Source of the DNA: a virus
IMG/VR virus record: IMGVR_UViG_3300006928_000119
Location: 1-21,387 of that record
Length of the DNA stretch: 21,387 nt
Strand: one strand, 5' to 3'
Both the position numbers and the translations under genes were made by a program. Each line of letters starts with the position of its first letter. The stretch's first letter is position 1. Of the stretch, positions 1 through 4,173 are shown piece by piece. The notes below the pieces were generated by a model, which worked only from the letters and a program-made list of their open reading frames with translations, was not told the origin of the DNA and did not search any database.

Positions 1-236
1 AAGATCAATACAAAATAGATTTAAGCAATAATGATTACAATTCTGAATATTCAAAGGATTGGGAAAAAAATATAGATGATCTTATTGTTTACCTACAAAA
101 ATACAAAGAAACAGAAAGAGAGAAAAGTAAAGAAAGCGACAAAGAATTTTATCAGTTTATGTCTAATAAGTATGGTAAAAGCTGGAATGACTACGCTAAA
201 AAGAAAGAGAGACATCTTAATCAGGAGAAAAGCTAA
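1..236 (+). CDS. Hypothetical protein, 5' end cut by window edge
   Basis: An open frame runs from base 3 to a TAA at 234-236, giving 77 visible residues with no start in view. The product is hydrophilic and rich in Lys, Glu, Asp and Tyr, with a strongly charged middle (KYKETEREKSKESDKEF) that looks helical. The following gene starts at 236 in a TAATG overlap, and the end of this gene (CAGGAGAAAAGC) doubles as the ribosome binding site of that gene, so the two are almost certainly co-transcribed. I do not recognise a family. The tight coupling and continuous frame support a real gene, but the function is unknown. Confidence 0.6.
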   Translation, partial: DQYKIDLSNNDYNSEYSKDWEKNIDDLIVYLQKYKETEREKSKESDKEFYQFMSNKYGKSWNDYAKKKERHLNQEKS

Positions 237-385
237 TGGCTAAAGCGTTATTTTGTCCTAAATGCGATACAGAGTATTGGGGATTAGCAACAGGCAAGAA
301 TGGAGCGAGATGCAGAAAGTGTGGATATAGATTCACCTTTGCAGATGTTAATGATGAATACAGTAAATGTATTAGGAGTGTCTAG
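236..385 (+). CDS. Small zinc-ribbon protein (49 aa)
   Basis: The ATG overlaps the preceding stop codon (TAATG) and is preceded by AGGAG at a good distance. The 49-residue product carries two CxxC knuckles, CPKC near residue 7 and CRKC near residue 30. This is the classic spacing of a small treble-clef or zinc-ribbon fold, and Phe/Tyr/Arg residues follow the second knuckle. Such mini zinc ribbons are common in phages and usually act in nucleic-acid or protein contacts, but the partner cannot be read from sequence. It sits between two other small plus-strand genes and shares their operon. The fold call is fairly secure; the role is not. Confidence 0.7.
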   Translation: MAKALFCPKCDTEYWGLATGKNGARCRKCGYRFTFADVNDEYSKCIRSV

Positions 386-386
386 A

Positions 387-572
387 ATGAGTTTACGCGA
401 AGTTGAAGAAGGAAAAAATCTTACTTTTTTATTCAAATACAATAAGAAAGAATATGAAATTGTAATCAAAAACAATGGCAAATATTTACAAATAAGAAAT
501 CCTTGTTTGAAAGACCGCAAAGAATTTGAGATTTATTTTGAATCGATAATTAATTTACAGGAGAAAAGCTAA
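387..572 (+). CDS. Hypothetical protein (61 aa)
   Basis: I chose ATG 387 rather than the in-frame ATG at 300 because AGGAG lies eight bases upstream (374-378) and because the 300 start would cover most of the zinc-ribbon gene. The 61-residue product has an N-terminal acidic/basic segment, a run of alternating hydrophobic and Lys/Tyr residues suggesting beta strands (LTFLFKYNKKEYEIVIKN), and ends in LQEKS. No family is recognised. Its last 16 bases repeat the end of the first gene in the window, although no gene follows here. Its stop lies only ten bases from the end of the convergent terS gene. Confidence 0.55.
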   Translation: MSLREVEEGKNLTFLFKYNKKEYEIVIKNNGKYLQIRNPCLKDRKEFEIYFESIINLQEKS

Positions 573-573
573 T
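558..573 (+). repeat. 16-bp direct repeat of gene end/RBS, second copy (first at 222-237)
   Basis: CAGGAGAAAAGCTAAT occurs identically at 222-237 and 558-573, each time encoding the C-terminal QEKS-stop. At 222 the AGGAG serves as the ribosome binding site of the next gene, whose ATG overlaps the stop. At 558 the sequence after the stop is TAACTCCC, with no start codon, so a ribosome binding site is left without a gene. Confidence 0.75.
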
Positions 574-577
574 AACT

Positions 578-1120
578 CCCGACTACTTACTCTCTATAGC
601 TTTAGTCTCCGACTTGTTCTCAATAGTTATACCCGACTTAGATCCTAATAAGTCCTGGAGTCTCCTCTCTACTTCTTCCCGACTCATCTGATCTATCTTC
701 CCGTGCAATACTTCCCGACGATCAACGATAAGTCCTCCGACTTTAAGCAACAATCCTTGAGCCTGTATAGCTGCGTTAAAAGCTCCCCGACCCCAAGCAT
801 CATCTCTTAGCTTATACAGATCTTCAACTGCACGCTCATGCGTGAGTTCAAACTTCTTCTTAGCTTCCGACATCAAGCGTTCATACTCCCGACGAACGTG
901 AGCGTATTTACTTTCTTCATTCTTACGCATCAGTCTCCCGACGACGACTGGATTCTTATACCCTGCTTTCTTGGCCGCTTCTGCAAACGTCAACTGTGGA
1001 TCGTTGACTGCGTTCCAGACTAGCAATCGTTGTCTTTTCGTTAATTGTTTTTCGTCGTGGTTTAGATATTCAATAGGCATATCTTCTGTATCTTCTAATG
1101 TTTTATCAATCGTTACCGAC
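578..1120 (-). repeat. Cluster of 11 same-orientation GTCGG(G) sites in terS (candidate pac region)
   Basis: On the plus strand CCGAC occurs with its 6-mer at 578-583, 608-613, 632-637, 678-683, 714-719, 736-741, 786-791, 866-871, 888-893, 937-942 and 1115-1120. Seven are CCCGAC, three TCCGAC and one ACCGAC, all in one orientation (GTCGG on the terS coding strand). I count only about as many GTCGG/CCGAC sites in the other 20.8 kb. The copies fall in all three codon phases (xGT CGG four times, GTC GGx twice, xxG TCG Gxx four times) and one spans the stop codon, so protein sequence does not explain them. In P22, SPP1 and related phages the pac site lies inside the small terminase gene; that parallel is inference here. 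Confidence 0.7.
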
Positions 1121-1146
1121 TTTCGTATGTTCATGTCTCTTGGCAT
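583..1146 (-). CDS. Terminase small subunit-like protein (TerS)
   Basis: The 187-residue product has the layout of phage small terminases, which bind packaging sites on phage DNA and recruit the large terminase. Residues about 33-70 (LTKRQRLLVWNAVNDPQL, then AAKKAGYKN) match the usual N-terminal helix-turn-helix of the type 'K/RQ..F....NP..T.AEAA..AGY'. A long helical middle about 80-145 follows (GAFNAAIQAQGLLLKVGGLIV), then the 'MSREEVERRLQDLL' helix typical of these proteins. The start could be ATG 1146 or the ATG four codons later; neither has a strong Shine-Dalgarno sequence. It is the last gene of a leftward run of small genes, far from the visible virion genes, and terL is not in the window. 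The gene is peppered with GTCGG motifs (separate entry). TerS identity is inferred from motif pattern only. Confidence 0.7.
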   Translation of the reverse strand: MPRDMNIRKSVTIDKTLEDTEDMPIEYLNHDEKQLTKRQRLLVWNAVNDPQLTFAEAAKKAGYKNPVVVGRLMRKNEESKYAHVRREYERLMSEAKKKFELTHERAVEDLYKLRDDAWGRGAFNAAIQAQGLLLKVGGLIVDRREVLHGKIDQMSREEVERRLQDLLGSKSGITIENKSETKAIESK

Positions 1147-1261
1147 ATACTACTTTCGCTCCTGGAAATGCTTCCGCTAGTTTAACAATAAATTCACTCT
1201 CTAATAATTCTATAGTTTTTTCATCTAATTCTTTTCTTATTCTTTCTTTTAGTTTTGTCAT
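1106..1261 (-). CDS. Small hypothetical protein overlapping terS start (51 aa)
   Basis: A leftward ATG at 1261 opens 51 codons ending in TGA at 1106, so its last 41 bases overlap the start of terS in another frame. The product is helical-looking and charged (MTKLKERIRKELDEKTIELL at its start, then FIVKLAEAFPGAKVVYAKRHE). There is no clear Shine-Dalgarno sequence, and the start codon lies on one of the TGACAAAACT repeats. The amino-acid composition is protein-like, and the overlap could couple its translation to terS. I recognise no family. It may also be a chance frame, or the true beginning of a longer TerS if a frameshift occurs. Confidence 0.4.
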   Translation of the reverse strand: MTKLKERIRKELDEKTIELLESEFIVKLAEAFPGAKVVYAKRHEHTKVGND

Positions 1262-1279
1262 ATTTTAGAGTTTTGTCAG

Positions 1280-1308
1280 AGTTTTGTCACACTATTCCTG
1301 ACAAAACT
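1280..1308. repeat. Perfect 10-bp inverted repeat, 9-base loop
   Basis: AGTTTTGTCA (1280-1289) and TGACAAAACT (1299-1308) are exact reverse complements separated by nine bases. It is the only pair in the array with close inverted spacing. The arms have only three G/C pairs, so it reads better as a dyad protein site than as a rho-independent terminator, even though a short T run follows on the plus strand. Confidence 0.7.
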
Positions 1309-1351
1309 AATTTTTCTAAGAAATCCTGTAAGATAAGGGTTTTCAGAAGAG

Positions 1352-1377
1352 TATTTATATTTATTTTTTAATATATA
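1352..1377. other. 26-bp uninterrupted A/T tract inside the repeat array
   Basis: All 26 bases are A or T, followed directly by CCCCC and a TTTTGTCA copy. In an origin this would be the duplex-unwinding element; in a control region it could hold promoter elements. It lies between the right-hand (1251-1308) and left-hand (1461-1550) groups of TGACAAAA sites. Confidence 0.5.
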
Positions 1378-1520
1378 CCCCCTTTTGTCATACATTCTCT
1401 TACACCCCCCTATAGTTTTCTACTATTTGTACCCATGTTTTTACAGGAAACCCCAAACCCTGACAAAACTGCCAAAACGCCAAAAGTGCTAGGTGAAAGG
1501 GTTTCAAGCCAATAGTTTTG

Positions 1521-1823
1521 TCATTCATCATCATCCTTTTTGACAAAACCCCCTAAATCTAGATCAAAATGCTCATTTCTCTCTATATCTAGACCAAAGC
1601 TTTCTGAGAGCAAACGACTGATCGAATCAAGGCCCTCTTCCATTCTGGCGGAATTGTTTATTATTTCGCAGATCCCGTACGCCATTATCATTTCGGCCAC
1701 CATATTAGGTTTAGCTCCCCTGATTACAAAGTCGTCAAACAATGTATCCAGGCGTTGCTTACCTTCAATATGACTAGGGTTGCGCTTGTATTTGTTTATT
1801 TCTACTACTTTTAAATGCGACAT
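1521..1823 (-). CDS. Hypothetical protein (100 aa)
   Basis: The frame runs from ATG 1823 to the stop at 1521. The product starts with a basic segment (VVEINKYKRNPSHIEGKQR), continues with two likely amphipathic helices around residues 38-75 (NMVAEMIMAYGICEIINNSA) and ends in an acidic tail KKDDDE. I see no enzyme motif and no membrane segment. It follows the previous minus-strand gene after 17 bases with no strong Shine-Dalgarno sequence. Its last codons contain two members of the TGACAAAA array. A small helical phage protein of unknown role is the most that can be said. Confidence 0.6.
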   Translation of the reverse strand: MSHLKVVEINKYKRNPSHIEGKQRLDTLFDDFVIRGAKPNMVAEMIMAYGICEIINNSARMEEGLDSISRLLSESFGLDIERNEHFDLDLGGFVKKDDDE

Positions 1824-1840
1824 ACCGACAGTATAGCCGA

Positions 1841-2062
1841 TTATTCCTCATATTCGCTTAAAAAAACGGGTTGATCTTTGCCTATATAAGCGCCAAGTAC
1901 GTTAAAGTCCATATACTCAATCGCTTCTTCTGAAGTCATTTCGTCTCTTTTAACTAATATTTCGACGCATTTATCGACAGAATAAATAAGGCGCTCCTTC
2001 TGGACCACCATATCGTAGGTTACTCCTATGATTGCTTCGTCAAATCCGTCTGCTTTTAACAT
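1841..2062 (-). CDS. Conserved phage hypothetical protein (73 aa)
   Basis: The 73 residues follow a pattern I associate with a small family seen in many phages and some archaeal and bacterial prophages. It has an N-terminal 'DGFDEAIIGV' element (residues 5-14), a middle 'RLIYSVDKCVEILVKRDEM' (about 24-42), and the 'EAIEYMDFNVLGAYIG' helix-strand (about 46-61), ending in a PVF/acidic tail. No function is established for this family to my knowledge. ATG 2062 has no clear Shine-Dalgarno sequence, and a short inverted repeat lies just upstream (2075-2101). Family resemblance is from memory of the pattern, not a search. Confidence 0.65.
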   Translation of the reverse strand: MLKADGFDEAIIGVTYDMVVQKERLIYSVDKCVEILVKRDEMTSEEAIEYMDFNVLGAYIGKDQPVFLSEYEE

Positions 2063-2074
2063 ATTAAATAAGGT

Positions 2075-2101
2075 GAGGTACTTCGTTGCTGACTGTACCT
2101 C
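2075..2101. repeat. 7-bp perfect inverted repeat upstream of the gene at 2062
   Basis: GAGGTAC (2075-2081) and GTACCTC (2095-2101) are exact reverse complements around 13 bases, directly upstream of the leftward gene starting at 2062. The transcript could fold here and affect initiation, or the dyad could be a protein site. The 112 bases from 2063 to 2174 otherwise hold no gene I can defend. Confidence 0.4.
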
Positions 2102-2174
2102 GAGCCATTTGTTTTACTTTCTTACGGAGAAAGAGTGCAACTGCATATCTATTATATTATAGAAGTCGTATGTA

Positions 2175-2285
2175 TTACCTCTCTCGAGTCGTTTCAATCC
2201 GAGTGTATTTTTTGTAACGCTTACCTTTGTTAACGCCATTTTGGACCACCCACTTATACTCAATCCTCTCCTTTTGTTCCTTCAT
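2175..2285 (-). CDS. Small basic hypothetical protein (36 aa)
   Basis: ATG 2285 to TAA 2175 encodes 36 residues beginning MKEQKERIEYKWVVQNG and ending RIETTRER. The strand-like EYKWVVQNG followed by the Lys/Arg/Tyr-rich GKRYKKYTR suggests a small beta-hairpin nucleic-acid-binding peptide, but this is only appearance. It overlaps the end of the preceding gene by 26 bases and lacks a clear Shine-Dalgarno sequence. An alternative frame (2114-2239, 41 codons) competes for the same stretch. Weakly supported. Confidence 0.3.
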   Translation of the reverse strand: MKEQKERIEYKWVVQNGVNKGKRYKKYTRIETTRER

Positions 2286-2388
2286 CTTTTTGTTTATCGG
2301 CTAAAAAATTAGCGATGTAAGTTTTATTATCCTTATCCAACTCCCCGTACAATCGTATTATTTCTACGATCTTAGCTTCGTCATTCAT
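2260..2388 (-). CDS. Small hypothetical protein (42 aa)
   Basis: ATG 2388 overlaps the stop of the upstream gene (ATGA arrangement) and is preceded by a purine-rich GGGGGGAAA. The 42-residue product (MNDEAKIVEIIRLYGELDKD, then NKTYIANFLADKQKDE) forms one or two amphipathic, acidic helices and ends at TGA 2260. Translational coupling and coding-like composition argue that it is real. No family is recognised; it belongs to the leftward operon that ends in terS. Confidence 0.55.
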   Translation of the reverse strand: MNDEAKIVEIIRLYGELDKDNKTYIANFLADKQKDEGTKGED

Positions 2389-2603
2389 TTGGTTTCCCCC
2401 CGTTGTTCTGACGCTAGTATATCTTCGTATATCTCACGCCTTACTGCCATTTTAACTTCCTTTGGCAAATCTGTAACCACTTGTATGTCAGTTACTTTGG
2501 GGATCCAATTTTTCCAATTATAAGCTTCGTGTGTAACTTTAGGGTTATAACGATACTCCACCATATCGGCGTGAAGGTCCGTCTTTATATAAAAGTTATT
2601 CAT
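2385..2603 (-). CDS. Hypothetical protein (72 aa)
   Basis: I place the start at ATG 2603, which overlaps the previous gene's stop (AATGAATAA). A start at 2696 would need a 101-base overlap. The product begins MNNFYIKTDLHADMVEYRYN, has a Trp/Asn-rich middle (YNWKNWIPK, about residues 28-36) and a C-terminal helix (KEVKMAVRREIYEDILASE, about 48-66). That last helix resembles the end of many small phage proteins of unknown function. No catalytic motif is visible. It is a middle gene of the 3109-to-583 operon. Confidence 0.6.
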   Translation of the reverse strand: MNNFYIKTDLHADMVEYRYNPKVTHEAYNWKNWIPKVTDIQVVTDLPKEVKMAVRREIYEDILASEQRGETK

Positions 2604-2838
2604 TATCTTTATGCCAAACGGTTCCTTTCCTCCAACCTTCAGGGTCAAAACTTTCTTCCATTTCGGCCATATCAGCTCTCCCTGAATACATTTCATCTAT
2701 CGTAGTCTCCAGGTCATCTATCTCTTGTACGATAGCTGAAGCGGCCCAATCGGGCGCTATGCGTCTAACAATAGCTTTAACTTCTGCTAAAATTTCGTGA
2801 TAGCCTTCGTATTCTTTTGGTTTGTACTGACTACTCAT
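2596..2838 (-). CDS. Hypothetical helical protein (80 aa)
   Basis: ATG 2838 lies inside the end of the upstream gene (stop at 2831), and the upstream GAGGG sits at about ribosome-binding distance; the alternative ATG at 2847 is three codons longer. The product is almost wholly helical: 'YHEILAEVKAIVRRIAP' (about 13-29), 'AASAIVQEIDDLETTIDEMY' (about 32-51), then an acidic Met-rich segment and a Trp-containing tail. The spacing of hydrophobics would allow a helical hairpin or coiled coil. No family is recognised. The overlaps at both ends mark it as a coupled operon member. Confidence 0.6.
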   Translation of the reverse strand: MSSQYKPKEYEGYHEILAEVKAIVRRIAPDWAASAIVQEIDDLETTIDEMYSGRADMAEMEESFDPEGWRKGTVWHKDNE

Positions 2839-3109
2839 CCCACACACCCTCTAACTCATCCAGCTCATCAGTAGATTTTGTAACCTTAATGGCTTCCATT
2901 ACTATACCTAACGCTTCAACCTCGTTAGGCGCGCAATCAAGGGCCATGCGTGTAAAGAACTGTGTACCTAAATGTACTACGTGAGGTACACCAAGTTCCT
3001 GTGCTTTTTCCGTTACTTCTAACAAATCAAACCAAAGTTGATTGTGTATTTCTTCTGCAATATTTTCTTCTGCATCTATTTCTTTTTTAACTATTTTTGT
3101 CTTTGCCAT
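2831..3109 (-). CDS. Hypothetical protein, first gene of the leftward terS operon (92 aa)
   Basis: ATG 3109 is preceded by AGGAGAAAG at a good distance. The 92-residue product has a charged N-terminus (KTKIVKKEIDAEENIAEE), a central helix (FDLLEVTEKAQELG, about 27-40), a His/Thr-containing turn (VPHVVHLGTQFFTRMALD) and a C-terminal helix with an acidic end. There is no membrane segment or recognised enzyme motif. It is the first gene after the divergent promoter at 3138-3167, so it should be the most strongly translated of the leftward small genes. Confidence 0.6.
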   Translation of the reverse strand: MAKTKIVKKEIDAEENIAEEIHNQLWFDLLEVTEKAQELGVPHVVHLGTQFFTRMALDCAPNEVEALGIVMEAIKVTKSTDELDELEGVWDE

Positions 3110-3137
3110 TTCACTTTCTCCTAAGTAATTTACAATA

Positions 3138-3182
3138 AGTATATACTAATTTGTTTACAAGTGTAAACTTATTTTGTATTAT
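3138..3182. promoter_or_regulatory. Divergent promoters with overlapping -35 boxes
   Basis: Rightward: TTTACA (3154-3159), 17 bases, TATTAT (3177-3182), about 26 bases before ATG 3209 with its GGAG. Leftward: TTTACA (complement of 3162-3167), 18 bases, TATACT (complement of 3138-3143), before ATG 3109. Each hexamer differs from the sigma-70 consensus at one position. The two -35 boxes are only two bases apart, so one bound protein could control both directions. Confidence 0.6.
3153..3168. promoter_or_regulatory. Palindromic operator candidate GTTTACA-AG-TGTAAAC
   Basis: This 16-base dyad has perfect seven-base arms and contains both -35 boxes of the divergent promoters. The same half-site appears in the 8048-8089 control region upstream of the HTH gene, and a near copy (ATTTACAAT) lies at 3128-3136. 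Binding by the HTH protein at 8090 is inference. Confidence 0.55.
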
Positions 3183-3208
3183 TACATTTCAACTTTTTGG
3201 AGAAAGAT

Positions 3209-3418
3209 ATGACAAAACTTAAAAACTTAATAGACAGCACTCTAAAACCAGAAGCAAAACAACGACTGAATAACTTTGGTCCAGACAATATGATACTGCT
3301 TTTAGAGGACATTTTAGCAATGGGAAGGGTCGCAGAAGCGATGACTTATATTTGCCAACATCATCCTCAAGTATTTCAAGAGGCTTATAAAGAGGTACTT
3401 AAAAATGACAATAGGTAA
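3209..3418 (+). CDS. Hypothetical protein, first gene of the rightward early operon (69 aa)
   Basis: The start is ATG 3209, with GGAG eight or nine bases upstream, rather than the in-frame TTG at 3197 that overlaps that binding site. The 69-residue product is helical: MTKLKNLIDSTLKPEAKQRL, then a loop FGPDN, a Met/Leu-rich helix (MILLLEDILAMGRVAEAMTY, about 30-49) and a short HHPQVFQEAYKEVLK helix. No family is recognised. It leads the operon that carries the recombination genes and overlaps the next gene by 14 bases, so it is probably an early protein. Confidence 0.6.
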   Translation: MTKLKNLIDSTLKPEAKQRLNNFGPDNMILLLEDILAMGRVAEAMTYICQHHPQVFQEAYKEVLKNDNR

Positions 3419-3818
3419 ACCTTTACGTTGCTACCCATTTAAGAAGAAAGACGGGTCCTTCATGTATTTGCCTTACGACAAAACTGAATTTGATCTAACC
3501 TTTATGGGCAACAACAAAGAAATCAAAGCGGTCAAAGAATACTGGGAAGCTATAGGCAAACCAAAATACGACCCGCGCAGATCAATAACAGAAAACTTAA
3601 CGGATCTAAAAAACTATATCGGCTATTGGCCCGAGCCTTTACTTAGCGACAAGATCGTGCAGACCACTCTGTTAGAATATGAGGACGATGAATCTAAAGA
3701 CGCCGTTCAAGATTATTTTAAGATGCAACAAGAGTTCCAACTTAAACAAGAACAATCCAAGACTAAAAAAGTTTATAGAAAAAAAGATTGGGATGAAGAT
3801 GACGATGTACCATTTTAA
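3405..3818 (+). CDS. Unknown protein with SSB-like acidic C-terminal tip (137 aa)
   Basis: ATG 3405 overlaps the previous gene's end and has AGAGG upstream. The body (residues 1-100) holds likely strands near the N-terminus (LRCYPFKKKDGSFMYLPYD) and a Trp/Tyr-rich centre (YIGYWPEPLL, about 72-81), then a Gln/Lys-rich linker. The C-terminus reads KKDWDEDDDVPF. The tip DDDVPF is nearly the DDDIPF tip with which bacterial and phage single-stranded DNA-binding proteins recruit replication and repair enzymes. I cannot see a clear OB fold, so it may be a divergent SSB or a protein that mimics the tail. Its place just upstream of exonuclease genes fits single-strand DNA metabolism. Confidence 0.55.
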   Translation: MTIGKPLRCYPFKKKDGSFMYLPYDKTEFDLTFMGNNKEIKAVKEYWEAIGKPKYDPRRSITENLTDLKNYIGYWPEPLLSDKIVQTTLLEYEDDESKDAVQDYFKMQQEFQLKQEQSKTKKVYRKKDWDEDDDVPF

Positions 3819-3829
3819 TAGGAGAAAAT

Positions 3830-3985
3830 ATGAGAACAGGTAAAACTCAAATAGAACGACAATCTAACGCTGGATCAAGAGGTAAACGTACCTCTATCGG
3901 TATCAAGAATCTTGGGACCAGTACGATGAACAAAAGTAAACGCCGTATGCGCGGCAAATCTATATATAGAGGACAAGGACGGTGA
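3830..3985 (+). CDS. Basic mini-protein (51 aa)
   Basis: AGGAGAAAAT precedes ATG 3830; the frame ends at TGA 3983-3985. The 51 residues are very rich in Arg, Lys, Gly and Ser, contain only four acidic or hydrophobic-core-type residues in any window, and end in a Lys/Arg cluster, then SIYRGQGR. Small Arg-rich proteins ending in a '(K/R)YRGQGR' tail recur in phage genomes as I recall, but no function is known to me; nucleic-acid binding is the natural guess. The next gene starts at a GTG that overlaps this stop codon by two bases, so the two are coupled. Confidence 0.6.
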   Translation: MRTGKTQIERQSNAGSRGKRTSIGIKNLGTSTMNKSKRRMRGKSIYRGQGR

Positions 3986-4173
3986 AGGAAATTAATTTAC
4001 CTAAAGATAAATATTTGCAAGCAAAAAAAGATACAAGAATAACTGCTAGAGCCAATCAAGAATATCAAGATAAATTAAAAGAAATGTCTAAGACTTATAA
4101 ATTGGCAGAAGGAGTTTTGCTTTCTTATATGATTGATTATTTTTATGAAGAATTAATTGGAGAAAAAAAATGA
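3982..4173 (+). CDS. Ribbon-helix-helix-like protein (63 aa)
   Basis: The start is GTG 3982, overlapping the upstream TGA, with GAGGA upstream. The product fits the ribbon-helix-helix plan of Arc/CopG-type DNA-binding proteins: a short strand TRITARAN (about 18-25), a first helix QEYQDKLKEMSKTYK (about 26-40), a turn, then a second hydrophobic helix EGVLLSYMIDYFYEEL (about 43-58). Such proteins dimerise through the strand and often repress their own operon. It overlaps the next gene by four bases (ATGA). Fold assignment is by pattern only; the target is unknown, and the inverted repeats in the control regions are one possibility. Confidence 0.5.
   Translation: MKEINLPKDKYLQAKKDTRITARANQEYQDKLKEMSKTYKLAEGVLLSYMIDYFYEELIGEKK

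Larger units (their letters stand above)
1251..1550. repeat. Array of 8 TGACAAAA(C) sites around an A/T tract: candidate origin or operator array
   Basis: This span includes the 259-base stretch (1262-1520) with no convincing gene. TTTTGTCA or its complement TGACAAAA occurs at 1251-1260, 1269-1278, 1280-1289, 1299-1308, 1382-1390, 1461-1470, 1514-1523 and 1541-1550. Five point one way (1251, 1269, 1280, 1382, 1514) and three the other; most extend to the 10-mer AGTTTTGTCA. Outside this span I find only one further copy, at 3210. The array flanks a 26-base pure A/T tract (1352-1377) next to C5 and C6 runs. Iterons plus an A/T-rich unwinding tract are typical of phage and plasmid origins; a repressor-operator array is the main alternative. 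The outer copies lie in coding sequence. Confidence 0.65.

Noticed and set aside
300-386. Extension of the 387 gene to ATG 300
   Set aside because: It would overlap the zinc-ribbon gene by 86 bases and ignore the AGGAG before ATG 387.
1276-1395. Leftward 39-codon frame inside the TGACAAAA array
   Set aside because: Purine-rich site upstream, but the frame runs through the repeats and the A/T tract, so its residues look dictated by them; no sign of protein selection.
2114-2239. Leftward 41-codon frame competing with the 36-residue one at 2175-2285
   Set aside because: Both cannot easily be genes; this one has a less protein-like sequence and no better ribosome site. Kept only as an alternative.
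2604-2696. Extension of the 2603 gene to ATG 2696
   Set aside because: Needs a 101-base overlap with the neighbouring gene, while ATG 2603 couples directly to its stop.
3210-3219. TGACAAAACT at the start of the 3209 gene
   Set aside because: Matches the array word but is isolated, 1.7 kb away, and is explained by the codons for MTKL.
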